A stretch of DNA of 64,000 bases from JBFWVR01 sp050246635 (GTDB lineage Bacteria; Acidobacteriota; Vicinamibacteria; Vicinamibacterales; UBA2999), in NCBI GenBank assembly GCA_050246635.1, contig JBFWVR010000011.1, positions 62,001 through 126,000 of the forward strand. The letters are read 5' to 3'. Below the pieces are notes generated by a model that worked only from the letters and a program-made list of their open reading frames with translations, was not told the origin of the DNA and did not search any database. Both the position numbers and the translations under genes were made by a program. Of the stretch, positions 9,132 through 17,946 are shown one piece after another. Every line of letters begins with the position of its first letter. Positions within the stretch are counted from its first letter, which is position 1.

Positions 9132-9719
9132 ATGTCACAGACCACCACCGCGGCCGCCCCGCGCGAGCGCCTGCCACTGAACGGCGTCGACACGCCGAAC
9201 CTGCTCGGCACCATCAACGTCGTCAAGGGCCAGCCCGGGCTGGCGAAGTTCCGCTTCCGCGCCACCAACCAGTGGCTGCGCGGCACGCACTCGCGCACCA
9301 CCATCGAGTCGTTCAGCGGGGCCGGCGGGGAGCACACGCACGCAACGACGTTCCAGTACGACGGCGACCACCCGGCCGTGCTCGTCGGCGCCGACCAGGC
9401 CCCGACGCCGGTCGAGTTCCTCCTCCACGGCCTGGCCAGCTGCATCACGGCGGGGATCGGCAACATCGCGGCCGTGCGCGGCGTCACGCTGACCTCCGTC
9501 GAGGCCCGCCTCGAGGGCGACATCGACCTGCGCGGCATCCTGGGCCTGTCGGACGACGTCCGCAACGGCTACGAGGAAATCCGCGCCACCTTCCGGATCG
9601 CCGGTGATGCGCCGCCCGAGACGCTTCGTGCCATCGTCGAACAGGCCCGCGCACGCTCGGCCGTGTACGACGTCCTCACCAGCGGCGTGCCCGTCGACAT
9701 CCGCGTCGAGACGGCGTGA
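9132..9719 (+). CDS. OsmC family protein
   Basis: A 195-aa member of the OsmC/Ohr superfamily. The OsmC core is clear: PTPVEFLLHGLASCITAGIGNIAA (first conserved cysteine), the RLEGDIDLRGILGL strand and the C-terminal SAVYDVLTSGVPVDI. The second redox cysteine of classical OsmC/Ohr is absent; that position reads SAVYDVLT. It therefore belongs to the single-cysteine subgroup, and peroxidase activity is uncertain. GAGAGGGAGAT precedes the ATG. It heads a same-strand run of OsmC, two flavoproteins and a MaoC hydratase, with a 25-base gap to the next gene. Confidence 0.88.
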   Translation: MSQTTTAAAPRERLPLNGVDTPNLLGTINVVKGQPGLAKFRFRATNQWLRGTHSRTTIESFSGAGGEHTHATTFQYDGDHPAVLVGADQAPTPVEFLLHGLASCITAGIGNIAAVRGVTLTSVEARLEGDIDLRGILGLSDDVRNGYEEIRATFRIAGDAPPETLRAIVEQARARSAVYDVLTSGVPVDIRVETA

Positions 9720-9744
9720 CGCCGGGCGCGCGGGGAGGATCCCG

Positions 9745-11001
9745 ATGATCCGCACCGACTGCGTCGTGATCGGCGGCGGCCAGGCAGGGCTCGCGATGAG
9801 CCGCTGCCTGGCCCGCCGGCGGATCGCCCATGTCGTCCTGGAGCGAGGCCGCGTGGCCGAGCGCTGGCAGAGCGAGCGCTGGGATTCGCTGCGCCTGCTC
9901 ACGCCGAACTGGCAGAGCCGGCTGCCCGGCTGGCACTACACAGGGCCGGATCCGGACGGCTACATGACGATGGCGGAGATCACGACCTACCTCCAGGAGT
10001 ACGGTCGCTCGTTCGGGGCGCCGGTCGAGACCGGCACGGCCGTGCGCGCCGTTGCCCGCGGGCGCACCGGGTTCGTCGTGTCCACGGATCGCGCGACGTA
10101 CGGCACGCCGGCCGTCGTGATCGCCACCGGCCACTGCGATCGTCCGCGGATCCCGCGGGCGGCCGCCGGCCTGGCGCGTGGGCTCGTCGTGGAAGTCACG
10201 CCGCGTGACTACCGGCGCCCCGCCCAACTGCCGCCGGGGGGCGTGCTGGTGGTCGGCGCCTCGGCGTCGGGGGTGCAACTCGCCGAGGAGCTGCATCGAT
10301 CCGGTCGGCCGGTGACGCTGGCCGCCGGCCACCACACGCGGCTGCCCCGGCGGTACCGGGGACGCGACATCCTGTGGTGGTTCGATCGCATGGGCATCTT
10401 CAGCGAGACCACCTCCGAGGTCTTCGACGTGGCGATGTCACGTGGGCAGCCGTCGCTGCAACTCGTCGGACGGCCGGACCACGGCTCCATCGACCTGGCG
10501 GGGCTGCAGGCCCTTGGCATCCGCGTCACCGGCCGGCTGCTCGGCATCGACGGCCGCCACGTGCGGTTCGACGACGACCTGATCGCGACGACGGCCGCGG
10601 CCGACGTGAAGCTCGCCACCCTGCTGGCGCGCATCGACCGGTTCTCGGCGGCACACGACGGCGCCCTGGACCTCGCCCCGGCCGAGCCCTTCGAGCCGAT
10701 CTGGCCGCGGTTCGCCGAGGCGCCCGCGTCGCTGGACCTCGGGGCCGAGCGGATCTCCACGGTCGTGTGGGCGACCGGGTATCGCCGGACCTATCCCTGG
10801 CTGCACGTGCCGGTGCTGGACGAACAGGGCGACGTTCGCCACCAGGACGGCCTGACGCCGGAGCCGGGACTGTACGCCCTTGGCCTCAACTTCCTGCGGC
10901 GCCGCAACTCCAGCTTCATCGACGGCGTCGGGGCCGACGCGGAGCTGCTGGCCGCCGACATCCACCAGCGCCTCGACCGGCGCCGCTCCGTCGTCGCATG
11001 A
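9745..11001 (+). CDS. FAD/NAD(P)-binding flavoprotein monooxygenase-like
   Basis: A 418-aa cytosolic flavoprotein related to bacterial flavin-containing monooxygenases (CzcO-like). It has an N-terminal FAD Rossmann motif VVIGGGQAGLAMS, an NAD(P) motif VLVVGASASGVQLAEE near residue 170 and a late ATGYRRTYPWL motif of the FAD site. GGGGAGGATC before the ATG at 9745 fixes the start; the upstream extension overlaps OsmC in another frame and is spurious. Its stop overlaps a possible ATG of the next gene (ATGA at 10998-11001), so the pair is probably translationally coupled. The substrate is unknown. Confidence 0.85.
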   Translation: MIRTDCVVIGGGQAGLAMSRCLARRRIAHVVLERGRVAERWQSERWDSLRLLTPNWQSRLPGWHYTGPDPDGYMTMAEITTYLQEYGRSFGAPVETGTAVRAVARGRTGFVVSTDRATYGTPAVVIATGHCDRPRIPRAAAGLARGLVVEVTPRDYRRPAQLPPGGVLVVGASASGVQLAEELHRSGRPVTLAAGHHTRLPRRYRGRDILWWFDRMGIFSETTSEVFDVAMSRGQPSLQLVGRPDHGSIDLAGLQALGIRVTGRLLGIDGRHVRFDDDLIATTAAADVKLATLLARIDRFSAAHDGALDLAPAEPFEPIWPRFAEAPASLDLGAERISTVVWATGYRRTYPWLHVPVLDEQGDVRHQDGLTPEPGLYALGLNFLRRRNSSFIDGVGADAELLAADIHQRLDRRRSVVA

Positions 11002-11009
11002 GGACTGTC

Positions 11010-12197
11010 ATGACTGACACCACCGAAGTCCGCGGGCACTACGACGCCGTGATCGCCGGGGGCCGCTGCGCCGGCGCCGCCACGGCCCTTCTGCTCGCGC
11101 GCGCGGGCCTGCGCGTGCTGGTTGTCGACCGGGGCCGCCGTGGCACCGACACGCTTTCCACCCATGCGCTCATGCGGGGAGCTGTGGCGCAACTCGCGCA
11201 CTGGGGCGTGCTGTCGGGGATCATCGCGGAGGGCACACCCGCGATCCGCCGTACCCGGTTCGTCTACGGGCCAACTACCGTAGAGGTCGCCATCAAGCCA
11301 CGCGGCGCCGTGGACGCGCTGTACGCGCCGCGCCGCACCGTGCTCGATCGACACCTCGTGGACCATGCCACGGCCGCCGGCGCGCGCTTCCTGTTCGCCG
11401 CCCGCATCGTCGAGCTCGAGCGCTCGGTGGGCGGGCGCGTGCGTGGGGCGGTCGTGGTGGACGAAGGTGGCCAGCGCCACACGGTGAGCGCGGGCCTCGT
11501 GATCGGCGCCGACGGCCTGCGCTCCACGATCGCGGGGCTCACGGGCGCGGCCACGCTCCGCACGGCGCGACACAGCTCCGCCACGGTGTATGCCCACTGG
11601 CGCGACACCGGCCTCGATGGCTACAACTGGTTCTACGGCCTCGGCGCCAGTGCCGGCGCCATCGAAACCAACGGCGGTGCCGTGGTCTTCGCCTCCGTGC
11701 CGACGGCGGCGTTCGCCTCCACGTTCGTCGACGACATCGGCGCCGGGTATCACCGCGTCCTTCGCGCGGTGGCGCCGCAGGTCGCCGACGCCCTCTCGGG
11801 GGCGACGCGGCTCGGGCCCCTGCGGGGGTTCCCGGGACACCCGGGGTTCTTGCGGCAGGCGTGGGGCGCCGGATGGGCACTCGTCGGCGACGCCGGCTAC
11901 TTCAAGGATCCGCTCACGGCTCATGGCATCACCGACGCCCTCCGCGACGCGGAGCTGCTGGCACGGGCCGTCACCGCGGGCTCGGACCAGGCGCTCGCCG
12001 CCTACCAGCACCAGCGCGACGCGCTGTCCGTCCGCCTCTTCGAGGTGACCGATCGCATCGCGTCGTTCGACTGGGACCTCGAGTCGGTCCAGCCGCTGCA
12101 CCGTCAGTTCAGCGAGGCGATGAGCGCCGAAGTGGCGGCGCTCGAGTCCTGGCATGCCCAGGCTCAGCTCCCGGGTGCGGCGCTGGCCATGCCCTGA
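11010..12197 (+). CDS. FAD-dependent oxidoreductase, geranylgeranyl-reductase/hydroxylase type
   Basis: A 395-aa FAD-dependent monooxygenase-like protein. The FAD motif is AVIAGGRCAGAATALLLAR at the N-terminus, VIGADGLRSTIAGL is the DG motif, and GWALVGDAGYFKDPLTAHGI is the GD motif contacting the FAD ribityl chain and typical of this class. The ATG at 11010 is preferred because GAGGA lies five bases upstream; the ATG at 10998 overlaps the preceding stop codon and adds only MRTV. It is transcribed with the preceding flavoprotein, and a MaoC hydratase follows after 43 bases. A role in modifying a lipid or aromatic substrate is plausible but not shown. Confidence 0.85.
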   Translation: MTDTTEVRGHYDAVIAGGRCAGAATALLLARAGLRVLVVDRGRRGTDTLSTHALMRGAVAQLAHWGVLSGIIAEGTPAIRRTRFVYGPTTVEVAIKPRGAVDALYAPRRTVLDRHLVDHATAAGARFLFAARIVELERSVGGRVRGAVVVDEGGQRHTVSAGLVIGADGLRSTIAGLTGAATLRTARHSSATVYAHWRDTGLDGYNWFYGLGASAGAIETNGGAVVFASVPTAAFASTFVDDIGAGYHRVLRAVAPQVADALSGATRLGPLRGFPGHPGFLRQAWGAGWALVGDAGYFKDPLTAHGITDALRDAELLARAVTAGSDQALAAYQHQRDALSVRLFEVTDRIASFDWDLESVQPLHRQFSEAMSAEVAALESWHAQAQLPGAALAMP

Positions 12198-12240
12198 TCG
12201 CCCGCCCTGTCGGGTAGGATCGCTCGCGAAAGGACGCGCC

Positions 12241-12648
12241 ATGAACGTGCACGCCGGCCAGACCGCGACCCGCAGCCTGACCCTCAGCGCGGACCACGTC
12301 CGCAAGTACTCGGAGATCTCGGGCGACGAGAACCCACTGCACTTCGACGAGGCGTTCGCCGCCCGGACGAAGTTCGGCCGTCTGGTCGTGCAGGGTGGCC
12401 TCACGACCGGCCTGCTGCACGCGCTCGTCGCGATGGACATGCCCGGCCCGGGTACGGTCTTCCTGAGCCAGAACTGGAAGTTCACCGCGCCGGTCTTCAT
12501 CGGCGACACCATCACGGCCACCGCCGAGATCGTGTCCGTCCATCCCTCGAAGCCCGTCACGCAGCTCGCCGTACGCATCACCCGCGGCGACGGCGAGGTC
12601 GTGCTCGAAGGAGAGGCGTGGTGCTATACGTTTGAAATCTCAGATTGA
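12241..12648 (+). CDS. MaoC-like (R)-specific enoyl-CoA hydratase
   Basis: A 135-aa single hot-dog-fold hydratase. The catalytic signature YSEISGDENPLHFDEAFA contains the Asp and His of the MaoC hydratase-2 motif, and VVQGGLTTGLLHALV follows. The length is typical of PhaJ-like enzymes, which hydrate trans-2-enoyl-CoA to (R)-3-hydroxyacyl-CoA. AAAGGA precedes the ATG. The last codons (EISD then TGA) lie inside the B-family repeat that starts here, so the present C-terminus may have been set by insertion of the repeat. Confidence 0.88.
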   Translation: MNVHAGQTATRSLTLSADHVRKYSEISGDENPLHFDEAFAARTKFGRLVVQGGLTTGLLHALVAMDMPGPGTVFLSQNWKFTAPVFIGDTITATAEIVSVHPSKPVTQLAVRITRGDGEVVLEGEAWCYTFEISD

Positions 12649-12849
12649 TCTCGGATCGCAGATCAATTGCAGATTTCAGACTGCAGATTTCAGATCTATC
12701 GGGGATTGCCGGAGCGGCGATCGGGTGATTCGGGGCAAGACGCCGTGAACCTTCCTGGTACATCTGTGCATCTTTCCCAATCTGTGCATCTGTGTTGCCG
12801 TCCCGCTCTGTGCCATCTGTGCCATCTGTGCCATCTGTGGCCTGTGGCC
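12636..12849. repeat. Repeat family B copy 1 and CATCTGTGC words (family F-like)
   Basis: GATCTCGGATCG followed by ATTGCAGATTTCAGA (12647-12710) matches the locus at 57.7 kb, with a 7-bp indel between the two words. Then 12755-12848 carries many CATCTGTGC/CCATCTGTG units. No gene is visible between the MaoC stop and the kinase stop. Confidence 0.8.
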
Positions 12850-15711
12850 TTATCTGTGGCCCATGAGGACGACGAACGCCGGCGGCGCGGTGTCCACCGG
12901 TGGCCCGGGAACGATGACCAGGAAGCGGCGGCCGTCGGAGGCGACCTCGAAATCGGTGCCCAGGCGTCCGCCGGCGGTCGGGAGGGCGAAGAGCCGCCGA
13001 GGTTCCGCGGCGCGGAATCCGCGCTCCGTACTGGTGGCGACGGACACGATGTCCCCGCCGTCGTAGTAGAACAACTCCCCGCCCGCCGGTGACCAGCGCG
13101 GGGTCGTGCCGCCACCGACCGACACCTGCCAGCGGCCCTGCTGCACGTCCGGGTACGGCCGGACGTAGACTTCGAACCGCCCCGTCTCGTCGGACTGGTA
13201 GGCCAGCCACCGGCCATCGGGGGACACCTGCGGGTCGAGCTGTGCGAACGTGCCGTCGAGCAGTACCGTGACCTCCCGGCTCGGCGGCGTGACCGACGCA
13301 ATGGCCTGGTTGCGGAAGCTGCGGAACAGCGCGAAAAGCAATGTCCGGCCGTCGGGCGTCCACGAGTACGGGCTGTGGATGGGACCATCGGTCGACGTCA
13401 GGCGCTCGGTGACACCCGCGCCCTGCGCATCACGGCGGAACAGGCCCGGGCCCTCGCGCTCCGACCGGAAGGCAACGCTCGTGCCGTCGGGGGACCAGAC
13501 CGGCGCGGTCTCGATGGTCGCGTCGAGCGTCAGGCGTCCCACCGTGCCGCGCTCGAGGTCCCCCACCCACACGTCGGTGTTGCCGTCCTCCTCGACCGCC
13601 ATGGCCACGCGCCTGTCGTCGGGCGCGAGCGCGATGCGTGCGTAGGCGCGGGGCTCCAGGGCAATGGGCGTCTGTCGCCCGCTGCGATCCATCCAGGCCA
13701 GCCGGTCGCGGGCACCCTGGAGCCGCGCCGGCAGGTACACGATCGTGCCGGTGGCCGACGCGTCGAGGTGCATCACCACGCCGTCGGTGGTCTGCACGCC
13801 GTTCACGACGGGCACGGCATCGCCCGCCAGCCGACCGCTCGCGACGTCCAGCGGCGCCACCCAGGCGTTCCCATCCCGCAGGAAGAGGAGCCGCCCATCG
13901 GGAAGGTACCGCCCGTGCGCTCCCTCGGTCACGACCCGGCTACGGCCACTCTCGAGATCCAGCAGCGCGATGCGGCGCCCGGCGCCGCTCACGATCGTGT
14001 AGACGATGGTGCGGCCATCGGGCAGGGCCTGCGGAAGCAGGTGCAGCGTGTCGCCGCGCGCGGTGTCCAGCGCCGTGAGCGTCGTGACCGGCCCGCCCGA
14101 CACCGGCATGCGCTGGAGTACCCGTCCCGTGTTGGTGGCGAACACGATCGTGTCATCGGGCAGCCAGGTGGACGTCGCGTTGCCCGGTGCCGGGCCGATG
14201 GCCACCGGCGTCCCTCCGTCGATCGGCACGCGCGTCAGCGTCCCCTCATCGTCGAAGCCGAGCCAGCGGCCGTCGGGCGAGAAGAACGGGCCGATCGCCT
14301 CTTCGGTCCCCGGAACCGGCGTCGCCTCGAGGCTGTCCAGCCGACGCCGATAGAGCCGGGACACGCCGTCGACGCTCGCGCGGAAGACAATCGTCCGGCC
14401 GTCCGGCGACGCCGCCACGACCGGCTGGTATCCGAGTGGGACCGCGCTGCCGGGCGGGAGAGGCAGCTCGAAGCGGACGGCATCGGGCGTCGGGGGCGCC
14501 GGGCGGGCGCCCAGCAGCCAGCCGGCACCACCCGCGGCTACGACGGCGAGCGCCACGAGCACCATGGCCGGCCACGTCCACGTCCGGCCCCCGCCGGCCT
14601 CCGGCGCCTCGGCCACCCCGTCGTCGTCCGCCTCGTCCAGCTCGAGGCGGGCGTCACCGATGTACCCGAGGCGGCGGGCGGGATCCTTCTCGAGGCAGCG
14701 CCGCAGCAGGCGGCGCAGAGACGGTGGCGTGCCCGCGGGCAGCAGCCCGTATGCCGGTTCACGCTCGAGCACGCGCGCCAGCACGTCGGCCGGCACCTGC
14801 CCGGGAAAGGCGCGCCGGGCGGTCAGCATCTCGAAGAGCACGCAACCGAACGCCCAGATGTCGGTGCGCACGTCGACGCCCCGGCCACGCGCCTGCTCCG
14901 GGCTCATGTACGGCGCGGTGCCGAGCAGCACGCGCCCCGGATCGCCGGTCAGGTCGGTCGCGGTGGACGTCACGTCCACGTCGCTCCACAGCGCCTTGGC
15001 CAACCCGAAGTCGAGCACCTTGACGCGACCGCCGCCGGCAATCTTGACGTTGGCAGGCTTGAGATCGCGGTGGAGCACGCCGACGGCATGCGCCGCGTCG
15101 ATGGCGTCCACGAGCTGCCGCGCGATGTCGAGCACCTCGTCCAGGGGCAGGGGCCCCTCGACAATCCGCTCGGCGAGCGTCGGCCCCTCCACGAGCTCGA
15201 GGACCAGCGCCTCGATGTCCCCTTCCTCCGCGAGCCCGTGGATGCCCGCGATGCCGGGATGCGAGAGCGTCGCGAGCAGCTGCGCCTCCCGGCGAAACCG
15301 CGCGAGCCGCGCCGGGTCACGCGCGAAGCGATCGGGGAGCACCTTGAGCGCCACGGCACGATTGAGCCGGGTGTCGCGTGCGCGGTAGACCTCGCCCATG
15401 CCGCCGCGGCCGATGAGCGCGTCGATCCGGTAGTGGTCGAAGCGCATGCCTGGCTCGAGTGCGGCGGGGCCGTCGGTCCGCCCGAGCGCCTCCCGGATCT
15501 CCGAGCCCAGCACGCCCGACAACGCGCCAGCCGGTGCGAGGAAGCCGTCGCCGGAGTCGCTCTCGGCAAGCACGGCAAGGAGCGCCAGCACCAGGGCGGG
15601 ATCACCGGCGGCGGCGCGCCGGACGTACGCCTCGCGGTCCGACGCGGGAAGGGCGAGGGCCTCGTCGAGCATGCCGTCGGCCTCCGGCCAGCGCGACAGG
15701 TCGGGCGTCAC
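12850..15711 (-). CDS. Membrane serine/threonine kinase with C-terminal WD40-like (PD40/TolB) sensor
   Basis: A 953-aa Hanks-type kinase. Order: an N-terminal helical segment (1-90), then the kinase domain with GRGGMGEVYRA (101-111), the lysine of ALKVL (about 123), catalytic loop HRDLKPANVKI (214-224), DFGLAKA (234-240) and APYMSPEQARG. A single transmembrane helix lies near residue 400 (WPAMVLVALAVV). About 500 residues of repeated SPDGR/WSPDG blades follow, predicted to form a periplasmic beta-propeller. The start is a GTG at 15711 whose GTGA overlaps the stop of the sigma-factor gene, so the pair is translationally coupled. ECF plus kinase pairs of this kind are common in Acidobacteria and Planctomycetes. 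The signal sensed is unknown. Confidence 0.9.
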   Translation of the reverse strand: MTPDLSRWPEADGMLDEALALPASDREAYVRRAAAGDPALVLALLAVLAESDSGDGFLAPAGALSGVLGSEIREALGRTDGPAALEPGMRFDHYRIDALIGRGGMGEVYRARDTRLNRAVALKVLPDRFARDPARLARFRREAQLLATLSHPGIAGIHGLAEEGDIEALVLELVEGPTLAERIVEGPLPLDEVLDIARQLVDAIDAAHAVGVLHRDLKPANVKIAGGGRVKVLDFGLAKALWSDVDVTSTATDLTGDPGRVLLGTAPYMSPEQARGRGVDVRTDIWAFGCVLFEMLTARRAFPGQVPADVLARVLEREPAYGLLPAGTPPSLRRLLRRCLEKDPARRLGYIGDARLELDEADDDGVAEAPEAGGGRTWTWPAMVLVALAVVAAGGAGWLLGARPAPPTPDAVRFELPLPPGSAVPLGYQPVVAASPDGRTIVFRASVDGVSRLYRRRLDSLEATPVPGTEEAIGPFFSPDGRWLGFDDEGTLTRVPIDGGTPVAIGPAPGNATSTWLPDDTIVFATNTGRVLQRMPVSGGPVTTLTALDTARGDTLHLLPQALPDGRTIVYTIVSGAGRRIALLDLESGRSRVVTEGAHGRYLPDGRLLFLRDGNAWVAPLDVASGRLAGDAVPVVNGVQTTDGVVMHLDASATGTIVYLPARLQGARDRLAWMDRSGRQTPIALEPRAYARIALAPDDRRVAMAVEEDGNTDVWVGDLERGTVGRLTLDATIETAPVWSPDGTSVAFRSEREGPGLFRRDAQGAGVTERLTSTDGPIHSPYSWTPDGRTLLFALFRSFRNQAIASVTPPSREVTVLLDGTFAQLDPQVSPDGRWLAYQSDETGRFEVYVRPYPDVQQGRWQVSVGGGTTPRWSPAGGELFYYDGGDIVSVATSTERGFRAAEPRRLFALPTAGGRLGTDFEVASDGRRFLVIVPGPPVDTAPPAFVVLMGHR

Positions 15712-16274
15712 GCCGTCCGCTCCGCTCCCAGCTCGGCGCGCAACCACGCGCGCGCCTTGTACCACTCCCGCTGGGCCGTGCGGAGCGACACGCCGAGGGC
15801 CTCCGCGGTTTCCTCCTCCGACAAGCCGGCGAAGTACCGGCACTCCACGACCCGGGCGAGCCGGGGCGCGGTCTCGGCGAGGCGCGTGAGCGCCAGGTCG
15901 ACCTCGAGGACCCGGGCCGCCTCGCCGAGCGCCGCGTCACGCGCCTCGTCCAGCGGCACCTCCACCTGGTCGCCGCCGCGCTTCAGGCGCGCGCGGCGGC
16001 GCGCGTGGTCGACGACGATCTGCCGCATGGCGATGGCCGAGACGGCGAAGAAGTGCCCGCGGTCGTTCCAGGCCGCGCGGCTCTGGTCCACGAGCCGCAG
16101 GTAGGCCTCGTGCACGAGCCCGGTCGTGTCGAGGGACTGCCCGGGCGCGACGCGTCGCAACTGACCGCGCGCCAGCCGCCGCAGGTCGTCATAGACCAGC
16201 GGCACGAGGCGGTCGAGGGCGCCGGACTGCCCGCCGCGATGCGCGATCAGGAGCTGGGTGATGTCGTCTGGCAC
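15708..16274 (-). CDS. ECF-type RNA polymerase sigma factor (TIGR02999-like)
   Basis: A 188-aa sigma-70 family ECF factor. Region 2 is seen in LVPLVYDDLRRLARGQL, TTGLVHEAYLRLVDQ and HFFAVSAIAMRQIVVDHARRR; region 4 helix-turn-helix in YFAGLSEEETAEALGVSLRTAQREW. The lead sequence DDITQLLIAH and the Arg-rich linker fit the acidobacterial/planctomycete ECF group paired with kinases. The start is a GTG at 16274; longer readings to 16439 are unsupported. It overlaps the kinase gene by four bases. The kinase probably modulates this factor or its output, an inference from gene order. Confidence 0.88.
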   Translation of the reverse strand: MPDDITQLLIAHRGGQSGALDRLVPLVYDDLRRLARGQLRRVAPGQSLDTTGLVHEAYLRLVDQSRAAWNDRGHFFAVSAIAMRQIVVDHARRRARLKRGGDQVEVPLDEARDAALGEAARVLEVDLALTRLAETAPRLARVVECRYFAGLSEEETAEALGVSLRTAQREWYKARAWLRAELGAERTA

Positions 16275-16394
16275 GGCGCGCCCGGGCCACCGGCCGGCTC
16301 CCGTGGCGGGTTGCCCGCGGGACGGCGTTTGATCCGGTTGAGGACCCGGGGACGCACATCTTAGCAGTCCCACGCGGGCCCGGGAGATTGACCG

Positions 16395-17162
16395 ATGGCA
16401 CGCCTGGAACCCGCGCGGCTCGCGGAGGCCCTCGAACATGCCGCCCCCCTGCCGAGAGGCGCCGGCGACTGCTTCGCCGGCTATGCGGTGCTCGGGGTGC
16501 CCTTCGAGGACGGGGACGTGCTCGCGCTACGGCGGTTCCCCGCCAGCTCGGCCGGCCCCGGCTACACGTCGGTCTGGCACCGCGCGCCGGACGGCCGTTG
16601 GACCTTCTACGCGGATGTCGCTCCCACCCACGGCTGCTCCCGCTACTTCGGCCCCGCCATCGCGGAGACCATCGTCGCGCCCATAAGGCTCGAATGGACC
16701 TCCGACCGTCGGCTTGCCGTGGCGGTGGACGGTGGGCGCCTCCTGGTCTGGTCCCTGTGCCTGGCGCCCACCATGGGCACGCGCATGGTGAACCTGGCGC
16801 TCGCACGGATCCGGCCCGGATGGTGGGCGAGCGAACGGCTGTTGGGACTGGCGGGCCCGGTTGCCGGCATCGTGCTGGGCGCGGGCCGGCTGCGGTTCAG
16901 CGGTTTCGTCCCCTCCGGGGCGCGGTTCCACGCGATGCCGGCAGCGGTGTGGGCCGTCGCGGCCAGCCGCGGGCGGGTGCTGGGCCGCAGCCTCGGGGCA
17001 ATGGCGCCGCTACCGCGCCAGGCGTCCCTGGGCGACGTGTGGATCCCGCGCCGCGGCCTCTTCGCCGCGGTGCAGACGCGGATGCTCACCGCGACGAACT
17101 CAGAAACCGGAATTGCGAATCAGGAAGCCCGGGGCCGCTTCCGTGATGCCAGACTTCCGTGA
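16395..17162 (+). CDS. Conserved hypothetical protein with repeat-derived tail
   Basis: A 255-aa protein I do not recognise. It has no signal peptide; the body contains GPGYTSVWHRAPDGRWTFY and a long Ala/Gly-rich segment (about 125-200), moderately hydrophobic around LLGLAGPVAGIVLGAG. It is divergent from the ECF sigma gene, 120 bp away. The final ~20 residues (from about NSETGIANQEA) are encoded by the left arm of a family C repeat, so the original stop codon was probably lost or moved when the repeat arrived. Confidence 0.65.
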   Translation: MARLEPARLAEALEHAAPLPRGAGDCFAGYAVLGVPFEDGDVLALRRFPASSAGPGYTSVWHRAPDGRWTFYADVAPTHGCSRYFGPAIAETIVAPIRLEWTSDRRLAVAVDGGRLLVWSLCLAPTMGTRMVNLALARIRPGWWASERLLGLAGPVAGIVLGAGRLRFSGFVPSGARFHAMPAAVWAVAASRGRVLGRSLGAMAPLPRQASLGDVWIPRRGLFAAVQTRMLTATNSETGIANQEARGRFRDARLP

Positions 17163-17217
17163 TTCCGCCTTCCCAATTCCTTTCAGAATTCCTGTTTCTT
17201 GATTCTGAATTCTCTGG
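17098..17217. repeat. Inverted repeat element C1
   Basis: The left arm (17102-17127, CAGAAACCGGAATTGCGAATC...) and right arm (17171-17215, reading CAGAATCAAGAAACAGGAATTC on the other strand) form a dyad between two convergent genes. The left arm matches the 37.1-kb copy at about 22 of 27 positions. It enters the 3' end of the plus-strand gene. Confidence 0.8.
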
Positions 17218-17223
17218 GAGGCG

Positions 17224-17946
17224 TCAGCGCTCCCAGAGACGGGCACCGCCCCGCACACCCAGCTCATTCGAGACGATCTCTGCGTTCGGCGGCAGCTCGT
17301 CGGTGATCTTTCTTGCGTGGCCGCCGCCGATGTACAGGCGGTCGTAGTACAGCAGCGCGTGCAGCGTCGCGATCGCGAGGCGCAGCCGGCGGTTCCACGT
17401 CTTCTTGCCGTCGGCCTTGAGCGCGACCTTGCCGAGAAGCTCCTCGTAGGTCTTGCCGGCGTGCAACGGATGGTGCCCCATCTCGAAGACGCCAATCGAC
17501 CGCCCGTCGTGGAAGAGCGCGCTGCCGAACCCGGTACCGAGGGTGATCACGAGCTCGACGCCCTTGCCGCTGATCGCCGCCAGGCCCTGGATTTCGGCGT
17601 CGTTCGCCACGCGGACCGGGTGCGCGAGCGCCTCGGCCAGCGCGGCCTGCAGGTCGAACCCCGCGAAGGCGTCGGTCCCGAGGTTGGGGGCCGTCAGCAC
17701 CACGCCCTCCCGCACGACCCCCGGAAACCCCACCGAGACGACGTCGTACCGGCCCAGCGGCCGGACCAGGTCCGCCAGCAACTGCACGAGCAGGTCGGGC
17801 GTCAGCCGTCGCGGCGTCGCGATGCGCACGCGCTCGGTCAGCATGGCGCCCTCTCGGTCCACGATGGCAGCCTTGAGGCCGCTGCCGCCCACGTCGATCG
17901 TCAGGAACCGCGCGGGGCGCCGCGCGGGCCGGCGTGCACCGCCCAT
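17224..17946 (-). CDS. ROK-family sugar kinase (polyphosphate-glucokinase-like)
   Basis: A 240-aa ROK/ASKHA-fold kinase. The phosphate-1 motif is FLTIDVGGSGLKAAI near the N-terminus, SVGFPGVVREGVV follows, and the phosphate-2 motif VITLGTGFGSALF is typical of the polyphosphate/ATP glucokinase branch. The classical ROK zinc motif is not evident, as in that branch. The ATG at 17946 shares its A with the stop codon of the ATP-grasp gene (TGATG), so translation is coupled. It is the last gene of a three-gene operon with a zinc peptidase and an ATP-grasp ligase. Glucose is the likely substrate by family, but the context hints at another role. Confidence 0.85.
   Translation of the reverse strand: MGGARRPARRPARFLTIDVGGSGLKAAIVDREGAMLTERVRIATPRRLTPDLLVQLLADLVRPLGRYDVVSVGFPGVVREGVVLTAPNLGTDAFAGFDLQAALAEALAHPVRVANDAEIQGLAAISGKGVELVITLGTGFGSALFHDGRSIGVFEMGHHPLHAGKTYEELLGKVALKADGKKTWNRRLRLAIATLHALLYYDRLYIGGGHARKITDELPPNAEIVSNELGVRGGARLWER

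Noticed and set aside
13375..16104. 909-residue plus-strand frame
   Set aside because: Antisense shadow of the kinase and sigma-factor genes, with no recognisable motif.
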